From contig NW_022881603.1 in NCBI RefSeq assembly GCF_003369915.1, positions 11,205,249 to 11,269,248 of the forward strand: a stretch of DNA of 64,000 nt, given 5' to 3'. The stretch comes from Drosophila miranda. Its lineage: Eukaryota; Arthropoda; Insecta; Diptera; Drosophilidae. Every line of letters starts with the position of its first letter. The stretch's first letter is position 1. Both the position numbers and the translations under genes were made by a program. This document shows, piece after piece, positions 47,046 through 58,353 of this stretch. The notes beneath the pieces are model-generated. The model was not told the DNA's origin. It ran no database searches and saw nothing but the letters and a program-made list of their open reading frames with translations.

Positions 47046-50000
47046 CTTGCTCAAAATTATTATTCCCGATACTTCGTTATTTTTAAACACATTTCACATT
47101 TTCCGCGCTCCGCACCGTTTCGCTCTTTCCAATTGGACTTTTTCTTGCGCCGGCGTCTGGTTCAATTTTGAGCGGCAGCAACATCGCCGCCAGCCCGCCA
47201 GCAACATTAAGCTCTCGCAAGCAACAAGCTGCCCGCACAGTGGGCCTTTGGACCTTTTGGCGTTAAAAATCATACTGTGGACCATACTTATGGCGGGGCT
47301 ATTTTGGATGTTTTTCCTTCGTAGTTGCGACACATAAATACGTACATATGTCGCTCTAAAACACAAATCGTAGATTGGTGAACTTTAAGTGTCCATATTA
47401 CCTAAATTGAATTTTTAAAATCTCTGAAAGACTTATCATATGCGTGAATCTGAATATTATTCGTATTATCCAAGCCGCTCATTGGATTTTTGATTTTGGC
47501 CACCTGATATCCACTGTGCGACGTGCCGGCAACATGTTGCCGTGCACATTTTGCATTGAATTAAAAATAGTTGCACTCCAGTTTTGGCTTCAGCTGCGGT
47601 GTGGGTGGGTGGGTGTGGGTGTAGCGGCTACCAGCAACAAAGGCCACCATTCTTTTCCAACTTATTCCCTCCATTTCCACTCTGGGTTGTCTGTTTCCCC
47701 TTCTCTTGATATTCGCTTGGTGAGGGTATTGTGGTTTTGAGCAGATATTTGCCACAAAGAGATGAAATCATAAATTATGGTATATCTTGATCAATATAGC
47801 ACATCATGTCAATACAGTTATGCCTATCTGTCTGTTGAAGGTTTAAAGGCACTACATATATCTTATAGCTGACATTGCGAGTTTATATATGTAAGAGTAT
47901 CAACAGCTTCGGAATTCGTCTTTGGACTTCCTTTCTTGTTTGTCTTGTCTTTACGGCTGATTTATTTAAAGCCGTCGCCAACACTGCCGCCCGTTCCGCC
48001 GCCAAATGTTGCTGAACCCTTGGCTGCTTAGACCGTAATTCATTCCACTCTGAAATCGGGCAGAATGACTGCCAATTCCCCCCATTTGAATATATTCGAA
48101 TTTCTAAATTGAAGTAGTCTTTGGCGCGACTTCCTTTCGGGCCATCAGTCAATCAGCCTAAAGACTAGACATCAAAGTGGATCGTTTCCTGGCCAGTGGG
48201 AATTGGGTCCACGACTGGTACTGGGTGTAGTAAGTATGTACATATGTACAATAAGATGTAATAATGTCCACTTATGGCACTCCAAAGAAACATCAACTTA
48301 CTTGCATAAGTTGCATAAGTGCGCCAAAAAAGGTAACCGCCATCGGAGTTGCATGTGACAACGGCAGCAGCAACATTTGGCGAGCTCAGAAACATTTGGT
48401 GTTGCAGGCGCATTACATAAATAAACAGCTGGGAGGGGGGTTGGAGGCGACACATTTGGCTGAACTGATGAGGACAGAACTCTTTAGAGAGTCTATTAGG
48501 TAGCTCATGAAATTTGCCGCAGATATATAAAAAAGATATAGTCAGTAGTAGTCGTAGGGAGAGGCGCCCGGGGTTGTGGGCGGCATCGTTTGTGGTCGCC
48601 CACGCGTCTCGACTCTGACTTGCCCTCAACATCCTGATAATCTCTTATAATTGTCACGCTCTGAGAGCGCAGCCGAAAATAGAAGATATGTTGCAGTTGC
48701 ATATACATATGGTTCATACATATGTACATACATGTGCACGATGCATCTATCTCGCTCTACCGATTTTCACGCTTTTCACGGCAGACCCCTAGGGACAAAA
48801 AAAGGGGCGCGTGCGCATAAATAGTCAAAGTTCTCGAATCTAGATGATGTGTTGTATGGATGGCAAGGCGGCGACATGACACAAGCACAAAAACAAGGCA
48901 AAAAAAAGTGAACTTAAAATTTAATATTTCCTATGCACTGAAAGAAATTAGGAGGAAAAATGTAAGAAACCTGACAGGAAGTCCAACAAACCTATCAGTC
49001 TTTAATATGATATTCTACTGAAAAGCACTCTGATTTAAGAATTCTTTTGTACTTCGAACCATGTAGTTTATATTATACGTGGTATTATATACTCCAAGCT
49101 AATATATTTACAGATAAAATTATAGAGCAACCCAATACCTTATCCATTCAGAATTAACCTCAGGTGAACTCTAGAAGTTCCCACTTCTGTCTTCTCTTTG
49201 AGAGCACTTCCTTTCTTATGATGGAATCTTCTAAATATATTGCGCTAGTGTATCAGAATCGAATTAGACTTCCGAATGGTACTATGAGTGACATTTAGAT
49301 GGCCCCTCTCTATAGCTCTTATAGCTTCTCCCCATCCTCTCTCTCTTCACATATCAACAACATCGGTGCGTCGTATTTTCCACTAATTAAGTTCTATTTC
49401 TTCCAGTCGTCTCCACTCCACTCCCATCCGTCATCCGTCCCTCCTCTGCTGTAGTGAAATCATTTCAGTTCATTGGCGCGATTTGTGGTCGGAGGTGAAG
49501 CCAAACGATTAGCGAATCGATTTGTGAGTGGCCCACAACGAATTGAATGTTGAGCGAAATTGAATTAGATCATTTATAGTAGATTGAAATCAATTAAAAC
49601 ATATCTTTTAGGGGTATGTCATGAATCACTACGAGCTTGGAGTATTTTTTTCCAGTCAAAAGAAGAAAATAGAGGACTGCCGTTCCTCTACAACGAAATA
49701 CAAACATTGCTCATTACTTAAAAAAACGTTAGTTTAGTTGTTTAAATAAATCGCTTGAATCAAAAACGTAGGAGTTTTTCATCCAAAAATATCAGCAAAC
49801 TTGAAGCACAGCAACACTGACCGTAGCGTAGTTTCAAAGCTTAAGCAAAAGCTTTATTTTGCACTCGACGGCTAGCTTTTAGCCGTTGCCGCTTAAAGGA
49901 AACTTCGCGCATTACTCGTAAATTCGTACTTTAATTCGAAAATAATATAAAATTAAGAAACAGCTATCCGTCAATGACAAATTTGCTGATCGAAGAACTC

Positions 50001-50784
50001 ATCTCATCCTAACAAGAGAGTGACTGCGATTTCGGCTGGAACACAGTAAATGTTTTGAAAACTGGTTTCGAGCCAGACAATGAAATTCATCTACATATAT
50101 ATAAATTGCGTTTTGTACAAACTGTTTTGATATTTGACTTTGGAATTCATTCTATAAAATAAGCATTGTGTTCGGGCTTTGCTTTGCCACTAAATGTGGT
50201 TCAATGTCAAGGAAATTCCATGGCAGACAGAGAGGCAGAAAAGGAGGAAACTCAAGTGTGGGCTGCTGGCACATTAAGCCGAGGGAAGTGGGTCATATGC
50301 CCCCTACTGGAGACCATTTAGGCCATATATGCAGATGGGCCATTACAATCTAAATCAGTCAGACAGCCAACCAGGCAGCTGGAGAGTGACAATGGAATAC
50401 TCGTAGTTTTTGCTCGTACGAATATTTATTATTTATTATCGGAAACTTGTAAAAACTGGCACGCAAAGCCTCCCGACGTGACCGACATGGCTAAGGCGGA
50501 ACGCCCGATTTATGTCAAGCTGCGAGTATATTTATCTGCCCTATGAATATAGCATATAAGTCGAGCCTAGTTTTATTACTTTTTCGTTTCAATTGCAGCT
50601 CGAATTCTATTTAATTCTGCTTTGTCTTTGTTTTGTGGCTGATTTTTGCCAAAAGTTAAGCTGACATTCCTGTTTTGCGTTTTTTTAATTTAATTAAGAT
50701 TGATTTAGTTTAGTTGACGCTGCTGACTGCAAATGGAAATTGACAAGAATATGTCAGTGTCTCTTGTCTGTTGCTTGGCTTCTT
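47046..50784. other. Host non-coding DNA upstream of exon 1, unit copy 1
   Basis: About 3.7 kb upstream of the putative first exon should include its 5' UTR and promoter. I find no convincing gene. A 155-codon - strand frame at 48165-48632 lacks coding features. CATATGTACATA-type AT-rich repeats occur near 48230 and 48710-48730. Confidence 0.5.
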
Positions 50785-51240
50785 TTTATACCCGATACTC
50801 AAAATGAGTATTGGGGTATATTAGATTTGTGGTAAAAGTGGATGTGTGTAACGTCCAGAAGGAATCGTTTCCGACCCCACAAAGTATACATATTCTTGAT
50901 CAGCATCAATAGCCGAGTCGATTGAGCCATGTCTGTCTGTCCGTCCGTCCGTCTGTCCGTCTGTCCGTCCCCTTCAGCGCCTAGTGCTCAAAGACTATAA
51001 GAGCTAGAGCAACGATGTTTTGTATCCAGACTTCTGTGATATGTCACTGCTACAAAAATATTTCAAAACTTCGCCCCGCCCACTTCCGCCCCCACAAAGG
51101 ACGAAAATCTGTGGCATCCACATTTTTAAAGATACGATAAAGCCAAAAACGCAGAATCGTAGAGGATGACTATATGTTCTAGAGTGTAAAATCTCAACCA
51201 GATCGTATAATTATTATAGCCAGAATCAAGAAAACAATTT
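50784..51240 (+). mobile_element. DINE-1: DINE-1/INE-1 (Helitron-like) fragment, copy 1
   Basis: It has the typical opening TATACCCGATACTC with its inverted partner GAGTATTGGGGTATA, the block CTTGATCAGCATCAATAG, and the GTCTGTCCGTCC microsatellite. These are hallmarks of the non-autonomous Drosophila element DINE-1/INE-1. It is cut at 51240 by the tandem junction. Confidence 0.82.
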
Positions 51241-51470
51241 CATAAACATAGAGCCCCATTAAAGTATGAACCTGGTGACTATGTAGCAGTCCGGCATGTG
51301 GACACAACACCGGGGATCAATAAGAAGTTCGCACCAAAGTATCGAGGACCGTACAGGATCAATAGAGTATTGGATAATGATCGTTATGAGGTTGTCGACA
51401 TTGAGGACTGTCAGTTGACGCAAATGCCATTCCGAAGTATACTAGAACCAGCAAGGCTTAAACCCTGGGT
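51241..51470 (+). pseudogene. Element C integrase tail, copy 2, interrupted by LINE
   Basis: It repeats 44566-44795 (GPY/F domain YRGPYRINRVL). The sequence breaks after AAACCCTGGGT, where the LINE begins, and resumes at 56040. Confidence 0.88.
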
Positions 51471-52051
51471 TTTCGCTTCTAGCTCTTGCTTAAGCCGGTT
51501 GTGTTTTTTTCTTGCTCCCGCATTCTCCGCCCTTTGCCTAAATATCATACAACATTGTTGTGTCTTTGTTTTGATTTATTATCGCATCTCTTTAATTTGA
51601 TTCTACTTTGTGTTAACCACCAGTGTTTTGTTTGTAAACAAGTGTTTAATATAAATTCAATATTGCAACGTAACACATCGGACTCGTGCAGGCAATTTGT
51701 TATTGTTTTTTGCCCAGTCTGCTTTTCGTTATCGCTTCTTCGGTGTGCACTGTTCTCGCGCATCAGCGTTTGCATCGCCCACACTCTCTCGTGAGCATAC
51801 GCGGGCTTCTCGCATTGTTGCTCTCACTCTCTCTGGATTGCCTACACTCTCCCTCTCTGTGGACTTTTCTTTTGTGTCTCTTCTTTGGTGAGTTTACCGC
51901 TCGTTTTCTGCACTTCGTTGGATCATCTGCTTTGAATTATTGCCGCTGCAGCTGATTGTCTGGCTCGCTCTGCTGTCTGCTCTCCTACTTTACCTGCGAT
52001 CTCACTCCGTTCTCTTATTATTCGTGCACAGTGATTCTACTGCTGTCAATA

Positions 52052-53032
52052 ATGGCAATCGTTTGTAGTGCAAAGAAATGTGAATTCGGTGGTGTTATCA
52101 TTGGTGATTCATTTCTTAGCTGCTGGCTGTGCGACAATTTTGCCCACATAAAATGTGCTGGTGGTGGAAATTTTGGCCGGCTGAATGATCTGATCTCGAA
52201 ACGCATGGGCCTGTCTTGGTCATGTCTGGCTTGTCGGGAGATTGAGGCCGAAATGCGCACATTTATGAGACAGACTCGAACTGGGTTTCTGGATGTCCGG
52301 AAACAATTTGTGGCTCTCAACGAGAAATTTCTTGCCCTTGAATCACAGTTTCTTGGGCTCAAACTCTTGAGCGAATCGCCTAGACGGAAAATTCCGCATA
52401 ATGATACCAATCTCTTGCAACCTAATCCGATTGGTACGCCTGCCTCCCACCTTCATCCATCGGAAGCATTTCCGTGTAGGCATGCCACGCCGTTGTCTGT
52501 AAATCCGCCAACGGTGGCTCCGGAGTTCTTTACACCGAGCAATGTGCTTCCTTCGAGCACCCAACTCCCCAACAGCATCAATCCCATCCCTGCAGTTTCT
52601 GTGGCCGTCACTTCTGACGCGGTGAGTGCTCCTAGTGCGGGTGTGCTGGTTGCTGACGACGTCTTGCCAATTCCTGCTCCAATTCCTGCTCCAATTCCTG
52701 CTGCAATTCCTACTCCAATTCCTGCTACAGCCATTGCTGCCAATTCCTCTGCCCTTGTACCGAGATCTCTTTTAGGTGTGGCTCCACCATCTCGATCTCG
52801 CTCGGGACTTCAACTTAAAGCAGTGGTCCCTCGGAAAGCAATATTTGTTTCTCGTCTTATTCCTGAGGCTACAACGGAGGATGTTAAACAACATCTTGCC
52901 ACTAAACTTAACACTTCGCCTGTTGATATAGTTGTGACTAAATTTTCATTTAAACATAAGCGCAACATATCATCATTTAAAATTCTTCTCCCTGATTCTT
53001 TACTATCCTGTTCTCTAGAACCGTCAATATGA
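52052..53032 (+). CDS. LINE ORF1 protein
   Basis: Start MAIVCSAKKCEFGG is chosen over an upstream in-frame ATG at 51956 because the zinc-binding region begins here. The first ~60 residues have a PHD/C4HC3-like pattern (CSAKKC, CWLCDNFAHIKC, CLACREIE). A helical coiled-coil-like segment follows, then a Pro/Ala-rich linker with IPAP repeats, and an RNA-binding-like C-terminus (FVSRLIPEATTEDVKQHL). ORF1 proteins bind the element's RNA. It is intact. Confidence 0.78.
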   Translation: MAIVCSAKKCEFGGVIIGDSFLSCWLCDNFAHIKCAGGGNFGRLNDLISKRMGLSWSCLACREIEAEMRTFMRQTRTGFLDVRKQFVALNEKFLALESQFLGLKLLSESPRRKIPHNDTNLLQPNPIGTPASHLHPSEAFPCRHATPLSVNPPTVAPEFFTPSNVLPSSTQLPNSINPIPAVSVAVTSDAVSAPSAGVLVADDVLPIPAPIPAPIPAAIPTPIPATAIAANSSALVPRSLLGVAPPSRSRSGLQLKAVVPRKAIFVSRLIPEATTEDVKQHLATKLNTSPVDIVVTKFSFKHKRNISSFKILLPDSLLSCSLEPSI

Positions 53033-53115
53033 CCTGAGCATACAATTGTGCATGAGTTCCTTCTCAAAGATTCGAACTCGAATCCAAGAATTACCGAACA
53101 TGCTCCAAAAAACTA

Positions 53116-55953
53116 ATGTACTATTTTTCCATGCACTATCAGAACGTTCGCAGTTTGCTGGGAAAGTTGCGTCAAATTCATACTAATAGCGCGTCCTTTG
53201 ATTTCGATGCCATCGCGTTTACCGAAACCTGGCTTAACTCCTCTGTCAATGATCGCGAAATTTTCATTGATAGTTACACTATTTATAGAATGGACCGCCC
53301 ATCTTTTGCAGGTGGGGTTCTGATTGCAGTTAAATCTGTTTTCTCATCTGAGTTATTCCCATTCAATAACATTCATGGAATTGAATTTGTTGCAGTCAAA
53401 GTTCGTGTTGGCTCCGCATTTTTCTATTTAACCTGCTCTTACATTCCTCCCAGGTCTGATGCTGAGCTTTACTTACACCACCTTTCAGCAATTAATAATG
53501 TTGTTTCTACATTAGGGTGCAATGATCGAATTATTGTCATGGGGGACTTTAACCTCCCATTTCTTTCTTGGCTGCCTTGTAATGACGCTAACCTGTTGTT
53601 TCCCAATTGCCATAATGACTTTATCAATGGGCTAACGGATATTTCCCTTGTCCAAATTAATGCCGTTAAAAACATTAGGGACAGACTTCTTGACCTCGTT
53701 TTTGTTAACGATGGTTCTCTTGCTACTGTATCTAGAGCAAGCCCAATATCTCTCCCTGAAGATCCTTACCATCCAACTTTGTTGATATCACTGGAGTGTA
53801 CACAATCTGGAGGTGCTGACAGTTCCATGGCTCCTTGTCACATAAAGTGTTTTCGCAAAACAAACTTTATTGATTTAGATCTACATCTCTCGCGTGTTGA
53901 TTGGTCGTTTCTTTATTCATTACCGAACATAGATGCAACTGTTAACTCGTTTTATAGTTCTATTTACTCCGCCCTTAATACGTTTGTTCCAGATATCACT
54001 GTACCTGTATCGTCCAAGCCTCCCTGGTTCTCCAAGTATTTGTCATACTTAAAAAATAATAAATCCCGGCTCTATAAAAAGTACCAGAAGTCGGGCTCCA
54101 CGTTGGCCTTAGCTCTATACTCCTCCGCTCGCTCTCTGTTCCTTGCCGTCAATAGTCAGTGTTATAATCATTACCTTTCACAATGTAGTAGTAATTTTCG
54201 TAGTGATCCTAAAAAATTCTATTCGTTCGTTAATTCTAAGCGCAAGTCAAACGTTTTTCCTCCGTCCCTTCATTACCAGAACAAAACAGAAGCTTCTGCT
54301 GTGGGTATTGCAAATTTATTCGCTAACTTTTTCCAAACAACGTACTCGTCTCATATTTACAACGCATCCACTCCGTATCCGTACCAGCTACCTCAAGCTA
54401 ACAGTATTTTTCTGCCCTTTTTCGAGGAAAGCGTTGTTCTTGAAGGTTTGTCATCTATGGACATATCGTTTTCTGCGGGTCCAGATAAGGTACCAAGTTG
54501 CATCTTAAAACACTGTGCCCAGTCCCTTTGCAAGCCCTTGACCTTTCTCTTCAACCTCTCCTTGGAACAGTCTTGTCTCCCAGTAATTTGGAATGAGTCC
54601 TACATCATTCCGCTTCACAAAAAAGGTTCAAGATCAAACATTGAAAACTATCGTGGTATCGCAAAGCTTTCCGCCATCCCGAAGCTTCTTGAGTTCCTGG
54701 TCACCCGGCAACTGCAACATCTTTGTTGCAGCTTGATATCTCCGTCGCAACACGGTTTTTTCAGACATCGTTCAACATCGACTAACCTTCTTGAGTTTTC
54801 TAACCTAATCCACCGTGGTTTTCAAATTGGTTTGCAGACGGATGTAGTTTTTACGGACTTCAGCAAGGCATTCGATTCTGTGAACCATGCTCTGCTTATT
54901 CAAAAGCTCTCCTTATTAGGGTTCCCAACGAATCTTCTAGATTGGATTTTGTCCTATCTCTCTAACCGTACTCAACGTGTTTTGTTTTCTAACGTGTTGT
55001 CAAATACTGTTAATGTTACTTCAGGTGTGCCACAGGGAAGTCATCTGGGCCCGCTTCTGTTTATTTTATTTGTGAACGACCTTCCTCAAGTTATAACATA
55101 CTCTACTACACTAATGTATGCTGATGATGTCAAAATCTGTCTTTCTTACTCTGATTGGTATTTGCACACACGCCTTCAACTTGATCTAAGTGAACTACTA
55201 TTGTGGTGTTCAACTAATCTTCTTTTTCTGAACCTTTCCAAATGCAAACTTATGACATTTTACCGTCGCGCTCCTCATTTTGTCTCATATGTTCTAGGAA
55301 ATCATGTCCTTGAGCGAATTTCGAGTTCAAATGACCTCGGAGTCTTTTTTGATCATAAGATGTGTTTCAACACCCATATAGCTGCAACTGTAAATAAAGC
55401 TAAGGGTGTTTTAGCGTTCATCAAGCGTTGGTCCAAGGAGTTTGACGACCCGTACGTTACGAAACAACTGTACATCTCGTTAGTACGTCCTATATTGGAG
55501 TATTGTTCTTGTGTGTGGAGCCCGCAGTATAAAGAGCAGCAGGCTGTTATTGAATCCGTGCAAAAGCAATTTTTAATTTTTGCCCTTCGGAACTTTAACT
55601 GGGACTCGGGTAGAATCTTGCCACCCTACCGGTCTAGGCTAAATCTTATTGACCTGCCGTCGTTGCACCATCGCAGAATATGCAATGGCGTAATGTTCGT
55701 GCACAAGCTCCTTCTTGGGACTGTTGACTCCCAAACTCTCTTGGGTCAGATTGACTTGGCCGTTCCATCCAGACCTACCCGTACTTTTAGGCCTATCCGT
55801 CTACCCATATGTAGGTCTAATTATGCTGATCATGAACCTTTTAGGGTTTTATGCCATAATTATAACTCCCTCTGTCTAACCCTATCCCCTGAACTGTCTC
55901 TTAAACTAATTGCATGCAATATTTATAATCATTTAAATTTAGCTAACTTTTAA
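53116..55953 (+). CDS. LINE ORF2: endonuclease-reverse transcriptase
   Basis: An intact 945-codon frame. The N-terminal apurinic-type endonuclease shows YQNVRSL, ETWLN, GDFNLP and a histidine near the end of the domain (EDPYHPTLL, where most relatives have SDH). RT follows with GPDKVP, KKGSRSNIENYRG, QHGFFRHRST, FTDFSKAFDSV, GVPQGSHLGP and the catalytic YADD. The C-terminus has further conserved LINE blocks (YCSCVWSPQ). The enzyme nicks DNA and copies RNA at the nick. The altered endonuclease motif is worth noting. Confidence 0.87.
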   Translation: MYYFSMHYQNVRSLLGKLRQIHTNSASFDFDAIAFTETWLNSSVNDREIFIDSYTIYRMDRPSFAGGVLIAVKSVFSSELFPFNNIHGIEFVAVKVRVGSAFFYLTCSYIPPRSDAELYLHHLSAINNVVSTLGCNDRIIVMGDFNLPFLSWLPCNDANLLFPNCHNDFINGLTDISLVQINAVKNIRDRLLDLVFVNDGSLATVSRASPISLPEDPYHPTLLISLECTQSGGADSSMAPCHIKCFRKTNFIDLDLHLSRVDWSFLYSLPNIDATVNSFYSSIYSALNTFVPDITVPVSSKPPWFSKYLSYLKNNKSRLYKKYQKSGSTLALALYSSARSLFLAVNSQCYNHYLSQCSSNFRSDPKKFYSFVNSKRKSNVFPPSLHYQNKTEASAVGIANLFANFFQTTYSSHIYNASTPYPYQLPQANSIFLPFFEESVVLEGLSSMDISFSAGPDKVPSCILKHCAQSLCKPLTFLFNLSLEQSCLPVIWNESYIIPLHKKGSRSNIENYRGIAKLSAIPKLLEFLVTRQLQHLCCSLISPSQHGFFRHRSTSTNLLEFSNLIHRGFQIGLQTDVVFTDFSKAFDSVNHALLIQKLSLLGFPTNLLDWILSYLSNRTQRVLFSNVLSNTVNVTSGVPQGSHLGPLLFILFVNDLPQVITYSTTLMYADDVKICLSYSDWYLHTRLQLDLSELLLWCSTNLLFLNLSKCKLMTFYRRAPHFVSYVLGNHVLERISSSNDLGVFFDHKMCFNTHIAATVNKAKGVLAFIKRWSKEFDDPYVTKQLYISLVRPILEYCSCVWSPQYKEQQAVIESVQKQFLIFALRNFNWDSGRILPPYRSRLNLIDLPSLHHRRICNGVMFVHKLLLGTVDSQTLLGQIDLAVPSRPTRTFRPIRLPICRSNYADHEPFRVLCHNYNSLCLTLSPELSLKLIACNIYNHLNLANF

Positions 55954-56182
55954 CTTATCTTTTTCTGCCTTTAGTAACTAAGTACCATTATTAACAGATA
56001 ATTTGTTAATTTAATAAATAAATAAATAAATAAATAAAAAGAGTGTAAGGATAAAACCATGGTCTCATGTTGTTAATCGATGAAATAGTATGTTAAGTAA
56101 GACAATACCGAATAAGAAATGTTTAACCAACTTTATGCCTTAGTGTGTAGATCGTGGGAGATCTGTATTCAGGTTGCCCGAA

Positions 56183-56381
56183 TGTAAGATATGAATATTA
56201 GTTTATAAGATTTGAATATTAGTTTAAGATTTACTCATCGATAGTATTATAAGAAATAACAATGTACTCGATATATCGATACTTGTCCTCGACAAGTATC
56301 GATATGCCAACACACATTCATTCGAATACGACGATCAAGAAAGAAGAACATATAATAAAACCGTGCTATTAAAAGTTTACA
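56183..56381 (+). mobile_element. Element C 3' LTR, tandem copy 2
   Basis: Nearly identical to 44939-45137 with the same palindrome, because it is part of the tandem unit. Confidence 0.88.
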
Positions 56382-57929
56382 TATATGTAAATATATGTAT
56401 GCATATTTTCGCGGTTGCAAGCCAATATTTCGATTTCGATTTTCAAATCATGGAGCTATCAGTGATCGATAACTAAGCAGTGTTTACACCATTATTTAGT
56501 TTTAATTGTGAAAAAATCTTTCTCGGTTGTGTGTGGGCATTAAAAACTAATAATTAACATCACATTATGGGGTAAGCAAAAAAGACCATCAATGATGGCA
56601 GCTACTGCCAGACAGCGGCAATCCAATTACAATGCGAGGCCAGCGGAGCACCCACGACTGGCTGCCAGCAAAGATTACATCAATCAACGGCACGCATGAG
56701 ACAAGGGGAGCAGAAATTTCCGCAACATCTTGGGAGTCCTCCCTCCTCCCCCTTCGCGGGGACAGATTCTCTCGTTTCAATTGAAATCAATGCAAAGTTT
56801 TATGTTACGCATTCTTTTCCCAAACCAGCAAAGAGCCGTTGCACACGACTGCTCTGGCCCGTGTCGGTGCTAATGACGCCCGCAGAATGCAACAGAATCA
56901 AATCCACTGCTGCATTATATGAATCCACTCTTCCCACTTGAGATCTATAATAATAACAGCATCCCTGTCCAATGGGAGCCTGAGCAGATCTGACTGCATG
57001 GAGAGAATAGAGAATGGATGGCAATGATTCGGCCAAGTGATTTCAGATGGTCAAGAGTTTACTAGATCAAAAGTTTAAAGCCCTACAACTGAGTGATGAA
57101 TGCAATTTTCAATAGACTATATATGTGTCTGTTCCTTCTTTCATAATCAAACGATTCCCTATACACATCCATTCCATCCAATAGTCCGCGTCTAGTCGGT
57201 TCCAAGCATTTTCCATAGTCTTTCATGGGTCTTTTCGTTGCAGCTGTTGTCGGTCCGCTGTTGGGCAAGCTCTATAAGCCACTTAAGACATCAGGCCCAT
57301 AAATGTGTTGTTTTCTGATGTGCAATAAGGTAAAGCATAATACAAACGGTTTTCTCATTCCAGTTCTTTGAACTTTGAACTTTGAACTTCCAACTGTTTG
57401 ACACTTGGCGATGCTTCCCATGAACCAAAACATTGGGAACCTAATGAAAGGGCCCCTTCCTCTCTTAGTTCTCAGTAAATCATTCAGATTTTCAATTTCG
57501 CTTTCATTACGAGTATTTGGTCAAACGGGAGGTGACATCATTCGGAATTGATAAGAATACGAGTACTAGAAGGAGTCAATGAAAAGGTCGTCTTGGCATT
57601 GGATTCTATGAAGCAGATTAAGCAGCTGTTCCAGCATTTACATTTTCCCCCCCACTTAGCGCTTTCACTTGGTCAATTTTGTAGAAACTAAAACGGTTCA
57701 TTTAGCATTTGTGTATTAGTTGATAATTTGCATTGATAATTACTTGGCTTAATTGCTGGGGCTGTTGCTGTTTCTGATGGTTTGGTTAGTAGACAACACG
57801 TCGATCTTATTGACAACAATCAGAATGCGTTGCAGTTGATTGTTATTGTTAGTTGCTGCTGCTGTTGTTGTTGCAGGTTCAGTGGGCGTTGCTGCGCCCA
57901 CATGGGTCCTGGAGGTGTGTCCGACTCAC
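56382..57929. other. Host non-coding DNA, unit copy 2
   Basis: This corresponds to 45138-46621, with a private insertion around 57580-57640 and a TTTGAACTTTGAACTT short repeat near 57365. No gene is seen. Confidence 0.55.
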
Positions 57930-58353
57930 TTGACTTGGCATTGGGCAGATTTTTCTTGCCTTTATTGCTGCTGCTGCTGCTGCCGTTGCTGTTGCGTTTG
58001 AGGGAAAACGTATTGCGGACGCGCGAAAATGTGGACAGCTGTTGCTGCTGATGCTGCTGTTGCTGTTGCGGCAGTGATTGTTGCGCCTCAATAAGCTGCA
58101 ACGAGTTGAAAGAACTCTTCAGCGGCTGCTGTTCAAATACGTTAATGCTGCCATTTCCACAGCCATTTCCATTTTCGTTTTCGTTTTCCCTTTGATTGCA
58201 GAAATTCAGTTGACCTTTTTCGCTGACCAGCAAATCGTTGAGTTGCTGGTACTCCTCGTAGATGCCCCTACTGTGCCGCTTATTGATTTTGGCCAGTGGC
58301 TGAGGCTTCTGCGACTTTGATTTAAAGATCTTGTTCCACATTTTCTTGCTCAT
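57930..58353 (-). CDS. Putative first coding exon, copy 2
   Basis: This duplicate of 46622-47045 has the same length (424 bp), ATG and GTGAGT donor (57924-57929). It has a few amino-acid changes (for example SEKGQLNF against SEKAQLNF and SSFNSL against SSYNSL). If spliced, it could serve as an alternative first exon. Its frame is intact. Confidence 0.58.

Larger units (their letters stand above)
44566..51240. repeat. 6.7-kb tandem unit, copy 1
   Basis: The unit starts at CATAAACATAGAGCC inside the element C integrase tail. It runs through the C LTR and ~6 kb of host DNA, and ends in a DINE-1 fragment at 51240. There the sequence jumps back to CATAAACATAGAGCC, the start of copy 2. The junction is the same between copies 2 and 3. 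Copies differ by scattered SNPs and indels; for example, copy 1 lacks ~28 bp near 45720. Confidence 0.92.
51471..56039 (+). mobile_element. CR1-like non-LTR retrotransposon (LINE), apparently full length
   Basis: A 4.57-kb element with a 5' UTR, two intact ORFs and a 3' end made of AATA/AAAT repeats rather than pure poly(A). Comparison with the uninterrupted site (GGGTAGAGTG in copies 1 and 3) gives exact ends and shows no target-site duplication. The ORF1 zinc-finger type, ORF2 start (YQNVRSL) and simple-repeat tail point to the CR1 clade; Jockey is the alternative. Confidence 0.83.

Noticed and set aside
48165..48632. A 155-codon frame found in two copies (also 59472-59939)
   Set aside because: It recurs only because the DNA is tandemly duplicated; composition and lack of motifs suggest chance.
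50784..51240. The GTCTGTCCGTCC run as a novel satellite
   Set aside because: It is the characteristic microsatellite core of DINE-1/INE-1.
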